This document shows, in pieces, positions 1-10,266 of a stretch of 64,000 bases of DNA. The translations under genes and the position numbers were made by a program. The DNA lies in the NCBI RefSeq assembly GCF_003945595.2, contig NW_024104520.1, positions 2,885,501 through 2,949,500 of the forward strand. The letters are read 5' to 3'. The DNA is from Pipra filicauda (Eukaryota; Chordata; Aves; Passeriformes; Pipridae). How positions within the stretch are numbered: position 1 is the first letter of the stretch; each line of letters starts with the position of its first letter. Under the pieces are notes generated by a model. The model was not told the DNA's origin, did no database searches, and saw only the letters and a list, made by a program, of their open reading frames with translations.

Positions 1-2472
1 AGAAAACATAATCTTTTTCAAAGCGCTACTCAGTGCTTTATGATGAATTTATGAAAAAAATCTTTCCTTAGGCATGGAAATTCCTGTTCTTTTCAACTTA
101 ATTTCATGCAAGAGTCATTCATAACAAAGACTAAGTTCAACCTCTCAATGAGTCACTGTATTATCTCCCATAATTCTTGCTTTACTCTGTCCAGTTCTAT
201 TAGTCCCATCCCAGTTCTCTTTTAAAAATTGCTTATCCTTTGTGTTGTGTAAGTCCTACGTATTTCAGCAAAAATTTGTTCCATGGTTTTGCCATTTAAT
301 TTATACTCTCTTGATAAATAACAATAAATACACATATGATGTTATTAAACATTAAACAGAGTTTTCAGCACTTATTGTACCTGCAATAAAATAAGTGATG
401 GTACTTATTTTAGTGAAAATAAGTCAATCTACTTTGATTCATAACAAAAACATCTGAACTGTCACTTTTACTTAGTTGAGTCATATTGTCTAGGAAACAA
501 GGATGACCTTCTCGGGAGAGAAAAATAACTTATGTTTACAAGGATTTCAGTTCATCTGTATTTGTTTTCCTTAAAAGAGCCTTATTTTAATCCCTACAGA
601 ATGCAGCAATATCGATTAAACTTCTAAGGTCAATTTGCATCAGATATGAGAAATAAATTCTTAATGATTTACAAGCATCTTACAGTGCTTGTTTTACAAT
701 TGATCAAGAGAAGTAAAGCCTTTATGTCACCTACTTTAAAAACCATTTCTGTCCACAAACACTAGTAATGCTTGAATTTTACTTTTTCTATTTCCCAGAG
801 TTTTTATATTCCTTTAAAGTATGTCTGTAAAGAGGTTGTCATTGTGCCCTGCATTTTATGAGCCATCCGTGTAGCCAGTGAACTTGGAAGCCTTGCTTGT
901 AACTGAAAATTACATACTACTTGATGAGTGAGGTGGGCAGATTGTGGAACGCACTAAGTTTATGCAACAATAAAATAGTAATAAGTAATAAAGTAATAAA
1001 AAGTAATAAAATTCTATGTAAATTCAATACTTTCATATTACTGACACTCCCAGAAAACAGACTTTGTTCTCCAAGCTTTTACTCAGCTGAGTAAAAAAAT
1101 AGATATAAGAACAAAGATGGTGCAAACAACAGGTGCCATGGACAAGGACTATCATGTCACTTCTGTAGCTGTTCTTCATCAGAATGCAAGGCAGATACTT
1201 CTATTCAGTCTTGTAACAATAACCTTCACTACTTTGACCTAAATTACTCTAGTTATAAACATTAATAGTGCTGGAACTAGCTTTGAATTTATCCCTATGT
1301 GTTTGCAAGAGTAAAAGTTATGCTGCCACAGCTGGCTAGAAAAACTACTTAATGACTCAGTCATATCTTCAGTCTGAGTGTGTCAGCTTCAGTTATGATC
1401 AGGAAAAATGCCTAACACTAAGCTTAATTAGCAGAGTTAACTAACAGCTTTTCATCTGGCACCCTCTGTGGACCATCTCAAATTTCAAAGGTTGCCTATG
1501 CAGAAAAAAGCCCAGGACAATAAACAAGAACTGAACTATTAAGAGGACAAATCTAAAACCTTTGATTCCATATGATTCTCAAGAAGACCAGCACATTAAA
1601 AGAAATATTTGGTTGTGACATTGTTAGCATTAGCAACTGATGTGGAAAACAGATTTTTTTGAGACAAAAATGACAAGTGAAAATAAATTAATAGTGGAAG
1701 TAGATTTAGATTAATCTATAAAAATGTGGAAGAGTGAAAACTTCAGAATGTTTTCCCTCTGACCTAAGGAAATGCTTAAATATGTAAAATACTGATTTTC
1801 TATATCTGTGTCCTGATAGCATCCTGGGACAAAACCTGTGCGTGTGATATTCCCTTTCATTTTTTTTTTCCTCTAGAAAAGCTGGTGTACAAATTTCTCT
1901 GTTTGAAATAAGAAAAATGGGAACAGAAGAAATTGAAATAAGGACAACAGGTATCACTCTTCCCTTCCCCAAGTTACCTTGAAGTCCCAAAATAACGCAA
2001 AACATCAGGCATTGATTTCATTTTAGTATGAACTCTATTAGGTTTCGTAACTTGGAAATCCCAATCTCACAGTTTGGACACAAAATTTACGTGAAGTCTA
2101 TATCCTGTTGGAAAGAAAGTTCAACTCCGTTACAGGTCATCCGATAGCTCTGTGAAACTGCTGACTAACACCAGAGAGTTGGTTGCTGTATTCATTTAAC
2201 CATTATGAAGTTTTTCTTGAGGAAGTGGTAGGAAGGAGTTATAAAAAATCAATTCCAGTTGTGAAAATGAACTTACTTCAGTCATGGTAATTTACTTTCT
2301 GGAAGGGAATATTTCTCAGCTTCTCTTCACAGTATTGAACAGCATCCAAATAATCTACACAGTGTGAATAGTGGATAGAGTTTAAATTGAAGAGTATGAC
2401 AAAATATGTATGAACAGGCATCATGAGATATCAGTATGATCTGACATATAAAACAGATTCATTATTTCCATG
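1..2472. other. Anonymous AT-rich DNA
   Basis: Unique-looking AT-rich sequence with short homopolymer runs. The only open frame (about 1706-2005, minus) has low-complexity composition and no recognisable domain. I see no splice-flanked exon, RNA gene or repeat here that I can name. Confidence 0.6.
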
Positions 2473-2549
2473 ATTATAGAATCATAGAATCATTAAGTTT
2501 GGCAAAGACCTCCAAAATCATCAGGTCCAACTTTTGACCAAATAACATT
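2473..2549 (-). mobile_element. CR1 LINE 3'-end fragment
   Basis: The plus strand reads as the reverse complement of a CR1 tail: repeated AGAATCAT octamers, then a stretch resembling the conserved terminal CR1 hairpin (TTTGGCAAAGACCTCC, ATCATCAGGTCCAAC). Only about 75 bp remain, so the copy is severely 5'-truncated, as is usual for CR1. This tail is one of the main reasons for assigning the window to a bird. Confidence 0.85.
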
Positions 2550-2616
2550 CTTATTTCTTTAATATAATATCTTTGTAAGCTGTATTTTAGACCTGCATTT
2601 ACCTTTGTTTCTATCT

Positions 2617-3178
2617 TGTCTACTGTTCTCAGTTAACCCTGTAGACAGCTCAGCCCCACAAAGCCTTTCACTCAGTCCCCTTCAGTGGGATAGGAAGAGA
2701 ATCAGAAGGGCAAAAAGAAAAAAACTTGAGTATTGAGATGAAACACTTTAACAGGTAAAACAAAGGCTGTGTGTTCATTCACTACTTCCTGTTGGCAGGC
2801 AGATGCTCAGACATTTCCAGGGAAGCAGGACATCATCATGCCTAAAAGTTTTGAAGACAGATGCCATAATTCTGCATGTCCCTCCACTGACTCATTCTTT
2901 CCTCAAGCTAAACCCACCATATACGGTGTGGAATATCCCTTAGGTCAGTTGGGGTCAGCTGTCCCAGCTGTGTCATCTCCCAACTCCTTGTTCATTCCCA
3001 GCCTCCTTGCTGTTGGGGAGGGATGAGAAGCAGAGATGACCTTGACTCTGTGCAAGAGCTGCTCAGCAATAACATCATTGATTGTGTTGTCAACACTATT
3101 TACAGCATAATTATAAAAAATAGCCCTGTACAAAATACTATGAAGAAAATGAACTCTATCCCAGCCTAAACCAGTAGA
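2617..3178 (-). mobile_element. ERVL-like solo LTR (copy A)
   Basis: Read on the minus strand this resembles the common avian ERVL-type LTR. Its hallmarks on the plus strand are GGTGTGGAATATCCCTTAGG followed by TCAGTTGGGGTCAGCTGTCC, the CAGCCTCCTTGCTGTTGG box, and the end CTCTATCCCAGCCTAAACCAG. It shares these boxes with copies at 25747, 39186 and 52093. A TG start lies at 2617, but I could not find a matching target-site duplication, so the ends are approximate. No gag, pol or env sequence flanks it. The open frames inside (2769-3026 plus, 2945-3133 minus) are LTR sequence, not genes. Confidence 0.75.
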
Positions 3179-6034
3179 ACTACTCTCAGTCTAAGTTTCC
3201 TTTCCAATGCACTTTTGTCACCTATGGAACCAGGTGTATGTCTACGTGTGCGTGTGTGTTCATACATACTGTATATGTTCACATATGTGGAAATACTACA
3301 AATGTTTAAACACCCAAACTTCTCTCTGTTCATTAAAATATCAATGTTTACATTACAAACAGCATATTACTTTAATCGATATGGTTGTTGCTCAGTCTCT
3401 TGCAGTTAATATTTCTGTTGTATTTTCCGTTCCTCTACCTTCACCCATTTGATTTTCCTTTTCCTGTGTACCTGTCCAAACACATGTACTCCTCCATAGA
3501 TTTTGTCTCCTCCAAACCTTTCTCTTCTTTTTTCCTCTTATCTCTTTATTTGTCATGCTATCTGACTGTCAGAGACATGTTTTTTAGATTTTGATATAGA
3601 TTAATATCTTCATTATGATTGTGTCTTTGTTTCTAGTACTTCAAGTAATGTCATAAAAATACTATGATGAGATTTATTTCAGCTAAAACTTGGAACAAAT
3701 ATTGCTTGCCTTTGAAAATGATGTTTTATATTTCTGGTTTCATCATTCTGAACCTTCAGTTCAGACAAGCATTTCAAATTGATTGGTTTTGAACAATAAC
3801 AAAAAGAAAATATATATACTAATGATTCATAGTTCAGTAAGCTAGCCTTAAAAAGATTGTTTCAGGGTGACCTCTGATTTTTCACACACAATTAGCTAGC
3901 AAACAGAAAATATAATGAAAGAACTTACAGGAATTCTAACTTTTAAGCCCATTATTTTTCTTTCTGCAGTCACAAAATCATTATTATTGTTTGCAAAACA
4001 GTGTGTATGAGGAAGCAGGTTTTTGATCATAAACATTTTTAATATATTTGATGCATTTCTCTCTTCAGCATCTTTTGCTGAAAAAAGTTGTTTTTACTGC
4101 TCTACTACGAATAATGTTTTTCCTAAGCGAATCTCTAGCTAATAAGAAGAGAAACCCAATTTTATGAAATTATGCTAAAGAGTAGAATGAATTTTTACAC
4201 TAATAATAATCCATTCATAAGAAAGACTTAGGCAACTATACACCTTAGATTAATAAAAATTATTTTTGTCAAAGACTTGCTTATATGTTTAACTATCATC
4301 TTTTCTTTTAAACTCCTTCCTTAATTATGAAGCTACTGTGGACTTTAAGAAATATAGCCTTAAAGTTTTACTCCATTAACTTTTATAGAGCTAAAGACAT
4401 TGAAGATTGTAACCTATGTACTTTTGTCTCATGAAGTGCACTTAAAACTGCAATAAACAGGTGACTAAAATTTGTCCCAGTTTGGAAGAGTTTGTAATTA
4501 TCAGTACAAATATACCCCTATAAATGGGATGTACGTTATTTATTTTACTTCTAAATCTCCATAGTTTATTTCATTATTAAAATAAACCTCAATAGGGGCT
4601 TATATGAAACTTTCTTTTTACATATGTGTGACCAGAGTCACTAATTTTTATCTCAATAAGCACCTTAATTTCTATGAGTGTTTGCATTGGCTTAGCATAG
4701 TAGAAGTATTTTTGTTGAAAGAAAGTTTACTTTTCATCTTGATGTGTTGTTTGTTAGGGAATAAATAAAAAATCAGTGAGTATCTAGTGATTCTGAATGA
4801 TGTTGGTATGATAGCCTGAAAAGTCTTTGTAGTTTGCATGATATATTCCCATTTAACATCAGTCTAGCAATGTAGGGAAAATAAATATCTTAAAAATTCT
4901 TTTTTATTATTAATTTGACTCAGAAATTATGTACATATCCATAATAAGGCAAGAAAAATAAAATATTGAGGATCAACTGGTTACAGGTATTAAGTAATCA
5001 TAAATAACAATAATTAATAAGAATTTCAAAAGCATCATGGAATAAGTGTCTTCGAGAGAATCGGCAATGGAGAGAAATATAATTGCAGTCTTTTTTCATG
5101 TCAAAGTACTAGTGAAAAAAGACAAGATGATAGCAGAAAAATTAATTTAATTCTTCATACTTAAGTATACTGTGCAAAAACTAAGGTATATTCCTGCATC
5201 AAAACCTTCATAAGAAATTGATCTGAAATGACATGATAAAGCTTTAGATCAGTTTGATACAGTGAGAAGTAATAAGATGCTGGAATTTAGATATGAAACT
5301 TCTGAATGAGTTCATATGTGCAATATGTTGAGTGAATCAGCCTCCACATTAGAAACAAGAAAAGTGCCAACAGTGACAACAAAATAAAGAGGAACACGTA
5401 AGCAAGTCACATATAGGTATATTGTGACTCAAAGATCTCTTGAAGTTTTTCAGAGGAGTCAGTGAACTGATATAGGTATGCAGGTATCCTTCAAAGGATT
5501 TTGGCTAATTTCTTTAAGGTGTTATGAGGTGAAAGGAGAGATAGCCTTATAAATTACTAATGTCAGTGAAATGTAGAAATGAAGGGTGACCTTAAGGATC
5601 AGTTTTTCACAATGGCTGATGGTAACCAATGGAACCTCTTACAAATAAGTCATGGAATTAGGATTGTTATAGAAATTCATAAACTATCTATAATAAGTAT
5701 GAATAGTGAACTATGCTACCAACGTAAAGTATATGGCGCTCTACAAAGACAAAATGAATAGAAGAGAGTTAGAGCAGGATCTCACATATGAGTAATTGCT
5801 CAGTGAAACAGCAGATGAAATTCCACGTTCTGAGGTAAAGCATGAAAAGAAAGAAAAAAAACCCCAGACTTGATCTGTGCATACAGCAGCTGGTATGAAT
5901 TTAGGTGTTTCTCAATCAAAATACCATTAAGTCATTGCAGATAGATTATTGAAATATGCACCTCAATGTCCAGGTGCAGTCAAACACAAGTAAATTTACG
6001 AAAATTAAAAAGGAAAATTAAAAAAAAAAAAAAG
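3179..6034. other. Anonymous AT-rich DNA
   Basis: AT-rich sequence with no recognisable repeat family or exon. A short GT-rich patch near 3240-3262 and a poly(A) run near 6019-6033 are the only simple-sequence features. Short frames at 3207-3594 and 5579-5761 have no domain signature and are best regarded as chance. Confidence 0.55.
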
Positions 6035-7123
6035 TACTCAGGAGCAGTGTGGGACATTTAAACATGGTAAGACCAAAACAAACAGTCTCCTGGCGAGGTG
6101 GTGACTAAGGTGAGTCCAGGGGTGAGGGTTAGATTGAGTTGTACAGGGAAGTCCACAAGACCAGGGACACCCAAGTAGCAGCCCTGAGCCCTGTCCGGAC
6201 CTGGAAGTTCTTGAGAGGCAATCAGATGAGGAGTTGGTGTAGCTACAAGCAGGCAGATTTAAATGGCTCCAGGGGGCGTGAAGAACAGAGCAGGAACACA
6301 GGACACGGCACAGCAGTTTGCTCAGCAGTTCCTGTGGGGAGGGTGCTGTAATCTGCAAGTAGGTCCACAACTCAGGTAAATGCTAAGTGCTCCAGGTCTC
6401 TGCCGTAATGGTGGGCACTTATCTCAGAGCCAAAACCAATGTGACTTCTGGGACAGCCCCTGAGAAGTCTGATGGTTCCACTCAGATGGAACCAGTAAGG
6501 AAGGAGACTTAAGTACAAGTGGTAGCTTGCAGTGAAAGCCCATGGTGGAGCAGGTTTGCTGACAGGAGTTGTGACCCCATGGGGAACCCACAGCAGAGTA
6601 TTCTGTTCCTGAAGGACTGCACCCTGTGGAAGGGACCTTCACTGGAGTGGTTCATGAAGAATTGTAGCCCTTGGGAAGGATTCAATTTGAAGAAGTTCAT
6701 GGAGTACTCTCTCATGGAAGGGACCCTGGGGTGGAGCACGGGAAGGAGTCCTTCCCCTGAGGAGGAAGCAGTGGCACAAACAATGTGTGATAATCTAGTT
6801 GTAACCCCCATTCCCATCTCCCTGCACCACTGAAGGGAAAAAGATACAGAATGAGGAATACGGTTTAGCCCAGGAAGGAGGAAGGAGTGGGGAAAAGGAG
6901 TTTTTAAGATTTGGTTTTACTGCTCATTATCATGTTCTGATTTGATTGGTAAAAAAATTAATTGATTTTCCCAGGTGTTTTGCCCATGATGGTAATCATT
7001 CCCTGTCCTTATCTCAACCTATGAAACTTTCATGATATTTTCTCTTCCCTGTCCAGTTGAGGAGAGGAGCTGTAGAGTGTCTTTGTTCAGAACCTGGTGT
7101 CCAGCCAATATCAAACCACAACA
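6035..7123 (+). mobile_element. ERVL-like LTR / 3' ERV remnant with internal repeats (copy E)
   Basis: Plus-strand remnant of an avian ERVL-type element. The 3' part (about 6840-7123) has the boxes of this LTR class: TTTTTAAGATTTGGTTTTAC, a region around GATTTGATTGGTAAAAAA, CTTATCTCAACC, TGTCCAGTTGAGGAGAGGAG, and the terminal CCAGCCAATATCAAACCACA. The reverse complement of this end matches the start of copy C at 39186. The middle (6609-6737) contains an in-phase 45-bp repeat. The 5' boundary is uncertain and has been set just after the poly(A) tract. The open frames here (6139-6351, 6519-6833 plus; 6038-6370, 6424-6817 minus) come from this repeat and show no retroviral domain. Confidence 0.7.
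6609..6737 (+). repeat. 45-bp tandem repeat inside LTR copy E
   Basis: Two full 45-bp units (6609-6653 and 6654-6698) and a degenerate third (6699-6737). Each has the pattern CTGAAGGACTGCACCC / GTGGAAGGGACC / CTGGAG / AGTTC. The period is a multiple of three, so in one frame it reads as a 15-residue repeat. It belongs to the LTR and there is no evidence that it is translated. Confidence 0.75.
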
Positions 7124-8583
7124 CAAAGGCAAAAATGTTGTCTGTCTAATCCGGAAAACTGCACTCAAAGGGTACTTATAGTTACCCATGTTCCTAATTT
7201 CCACACACAATCCCCTTGCGCAGTTTTCAGGCCCAAGTGAACATCCTTCTTCAACTTCTAATATGCAAAAAGTCAGTTTAAACAAGTAAGAAGCTTGCTT
7301 TTTTTTGGTGAGGGAGGAAAGGGAAGGGTGTAGAATAGAAGATTGTTTTCAAGATCTTTTTAAAACTTACCTTAATGTGGAAAACATATATGTAACTTTG
7401 TCGCGACTTTTTTTCTATAGTGAATCAGGGAGAACTGGTAGCTTCCCAAGCATGCCCATTAAGTTATGTTGGTTTGATGCATATCTAATCATCATTTAAA
7501 ATAAGCAGGTAACAGCTGAGAGCTGTAGTTCTTGTGCAGACTCACACCACATAATTACATATGCTATAGGTTGCTGCAAAGTGTCACAAATGTCTTTGCA
7601 GTCATGCACTCAGTGTTGAGATTTAACATAATGGATTTAATTTTTTTTTCCTTTTGAGGAGAAATGCAAAGAGAAATATGCAAGTGATAAATGTGTGAAC
7701 AAGTTAAGCCAGCAGCAGCTGCATTCAGTTAATTAGGATCAGAAAGGAGTGTTTGTGGCCTCGACTGGTGTTTTTGATAAAGAGAGCGCTGTTTCTCAAA
7801 GCGGAAAACCACTTTGAACAGTCTACATGATGGTATGTGTTCTCTTGTGGCTGAACACAGTCACCACATGATGTGAGGTGAATGTGTGGGATCAAGACAC
7901 TGGTTTAGGACAATCCTGGGAATTTTGGTTAACTAAAAGACAAACACCAGGTGCTGTTTACAAAGGAACCCTAATAAAAGGGGAAAACCGGAAAGATCGG
8001 CAGACAAGTCCTGAAATTGAACTCTGTGTGCAGCCTCATTTCATTCAGCACCCATATTCACCATAGATAAATGAGGCAGAGTTGACTACAATTTTTTCAG
8101 TACTTTCTCACCATATGTAAAGCTGTTCTAAGTCTTTTCCAGTTTTGGACATGCACAGCCACCAACAGTTTCACTGTTACCCTCCTACGTATCATTGCAT
8201 ACATGTCAGATATCACATTGAATTTCATGCATTCACAGGGAAATTTTAAAAAATAAAACCTGGTTTCATTTCAGAATTGCTAAAATTCCCAATCCTTGCC
8301 AATCCACCCAACTTTACACTGATACTCAAAAATGGTAAACAATTGCAACACTTGCATTTCTCAATCTCTGATGCTGGCCTTTTTATGAGCTTTGTGGAAA
8401 AGGCATCTTCTTTACTGTATTTCTTAGTTGTATCACTGAATATAATCCTCAGATTCTATTGCAGGTCTTATGACAGTACTTCACAACGATAGTAGCTATA
8501 TGAAGTGTGTCTCTCAAATTCACACATATAAGGTATAAGGTAGCTCTTAGACAAATAGGTAACCACACCAATTGTGTATAATG
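7124..8583. other. Anonymous DNA
   Basis: Mixed-composition sequence without a recognisable repeat or RNA gene. Small frames at 7305-7499, 7878-8066 and 8277-8492 lack domain signatures or clear splice context. Confidence 0.55.
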
Positions 8584-8594
8584 TGATATCTATT
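8584..8594. repeat. Target-site duplication, left copy (RTE-like LINE)
   Basis: The 11-bp sequence TGATATCTATT occurs here and again at 10256-10266, immediately outside the LINE-derived sequence. This marks the limits of the insertion. Confidence 0.8.
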
Positions 8595-10255
8595 TCATGA
8601 GTTTGTACTATGCTGTTGGGAACTAGGTGAACTACCATCAGACCTTCGAGATGCAGTCATTATCACCTTATATAAGAAGAAAGGAATTAAACCAGATTGC
8701 TCAAATTACCGTGGTATTACTCTGCTCTCCATTGCTGGCAAAATCCTGGTAAGAATACTCTTGAACAGACTAATACCCGCTATAGCAGAAGAACTTCTAC
8801 CTGAAAGCCAATGTGGTTTCAGAGCCAACAGGAGCACCACAGACATGGTATTTGTTCTCAGACAACTGCAAGAGAAGTGTAGGGAACAGAACAAAGGTCT
8901 CTATGTAACCTTTGTTGATCTCACCAAGGCTTTTGATACTGTGAGTATAAAAGGTCTATGGCAGATTTTGGAACGTTTAGGTTGTCCCCCCAAGTTCCTT
9001 AAAATGATCATCTCACTCCATGAGGATCAGCACGGCCAAGTCAGATATGGCAATGCACTTTCTGAGCCCTTTCTAATAACCAGTGGTGTGAAACAAGGCT
9101 GTGTTCTCGCACCAACCCTATTCACAGTCTTTTTCAGCATGATGCTCCAAAGGGCCACGGCAGACCTTGATGATCAGGATGGTATCTACATTTGATACCA
9201 TACTGATGGAAGCCTATTCAACCTAAGGCAGCTGAAGGCCCACACCAAGACCTTAAACCATCTTGTCCGGGAGCTGCTTTATGCTGATGATGCCGCCCTT
9301 GTTGCCCACACAGAAGCAGCTCTGCAGCGTTTAACATCCTGCTTTGCAGAGGCTGCTGAGCTCTTTGGACTGGAAGTCAGCTTAAAAAAGACAGAAATTC
9401 TCTATCAACCAGCACCTCAGGAAGTCTTCCATCATCCCCATATCACCATTGGTGAATCAGTGCTCAAATCAGTCCAGCAGTTTAATTACCTAGGTAACCT
9501 CATCTCCTCAGATGGTAAGATTGATGGAGAGATAGACAACAGGTTAGCAAAGGCATATAGTGCCTTTGGAAAGCTTCATAAAAGAGTTTGGCGAAGGAAA
9601 CACTTGAAGAAAAGTACAAAGATCAGTGTTTACAAAGCCATTGTGCTGTCTGCTCTCTTATATGGATCTGAATCTTGGGTCATTTACTGCCACCACCTGC
9701 GACTCCTAGAACACTTCCATCAATGCTGCCTCCATACAATCCTAAACATCCACTGGTCAGATTATGTGACCAATACATCTATTCTAGAACAAGCAGCAGT
9801 CACAAGTATTGAGGCCATGTTACTGAGAACACAGCTGCGATGGGCAGGACACGTCTCCAGGATGAAGGACCACCGCCTCCCTAAGATCTTGCTTTATGGT
9901 GAATTTGCCACTGGCTGCTGCATGAGAGGAGCCCCAAAGAGAAGAAACAACATCTCAGCCTTGGCCATATTGACCACCATAACTGGTCTACTCTGACCTC
10001 CAATCGGGAGGTCTGGAGACACACTATCTGTAACGCTGCTGATGCTTTTGAGAAAGCACGCAGGATCACTCTTGAGGAGAAAAGGCAACGCAGAAAGAAT
10101 TGTGCCTTGCAGAATATACCACCTATGAAGTCTTTCTGCTGTGCCTTTTGCAACCAGACGTGCCTGTCTCGTATTGACCTTTTTAGCCACCAGCGCACTT
10201 GTAACAAACGTGGGTAAGCTCTCCTCAAATTTTCCTCTGTGAAACCTAGCCATGA
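8595..10255 (+). mobile_element. 5'-truncated RTE-like non-LTR retrotransposon (AviRTE candidate)
   Basis: A 1661-bp insertion bounded by an 11-bp direct repeat. It holds the C-terminal part of a non-LTR retrotransposon polyprotein, a short 3' UTR and a tail with an ATGATGA-type repeat. The apurinic endonuclease domain and the 5' end are missing, as expected from incomplete target-primed reverse transcription. The protein is unlike CR1: it has the FVDLTKAFD, GVKQGCVLAP and YADD blocks and a C-terminal CCHC knuckle typical of RTE-like elements. RTE elements are rare in birds. AviRTE is the known avian family and the leading candidate, but I cannot run the comparison. Only one stop codon and one small indel are visible, so the copy is fairly young. 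Confidence 0.85.
8596..10217 (+). pseudogene. RTE-like reverse transcriptase, broken partial ORF
   Basis: The reading frame is open from the left junction (phase of 8641) and lacks a start codon of its own because the element is 5'-truncated. Reverse-transcriptase landmarks in order: a KKKG...NYRG segment (about 8671-8718), CGFR (8812-8823), the motif-A-like FVDLTKAFD (8911-8937), GVKQGCVLAP (9085-9114) and the catalytic YADD box (9280-9291). A single TGA at 9193-9195 interrupts the frame where the family probably has CGA, consistent with CpG decay. The same phase then continues to about 9950. A frameshift or small deletion near 9940-9965 moves the reading into the third phase, which runs to TAA at 10215-10217 through a C-X2-C-X12-H-X3-C knuckle (10140-10202). 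In living elements this protein copies the element RNA at a nicked target site. This copy cannot make a full protein. Confidence 0.88.
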
Positions 10256-10266
10256 TGATATCTATT
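10256..10266. repeat. Target-site duplication, right copy (RTE-like LINE)
   Basis: Second copy of TGATATCTATT, directly after the ATGATGA-type tail of the LINE. Confidence 0.8.

Noticed and set aside
3240..3262. GT-rich patch as a microsatellite marker
   Set aside because: Too short and interrupted to be notable.
6139..6833. Open frames as an ERV envelope or accessory gene
   Set aside because: No retroviral motif is seen and the frames lie in repeat-built LTR-type sequence. I kept only the 45-bp periodicity as a finding.
9881..10253. Minus-strand frames of 115 and 119 codons
   Set aside because: Antisense shadows of the RTE-like LINE 3' end.
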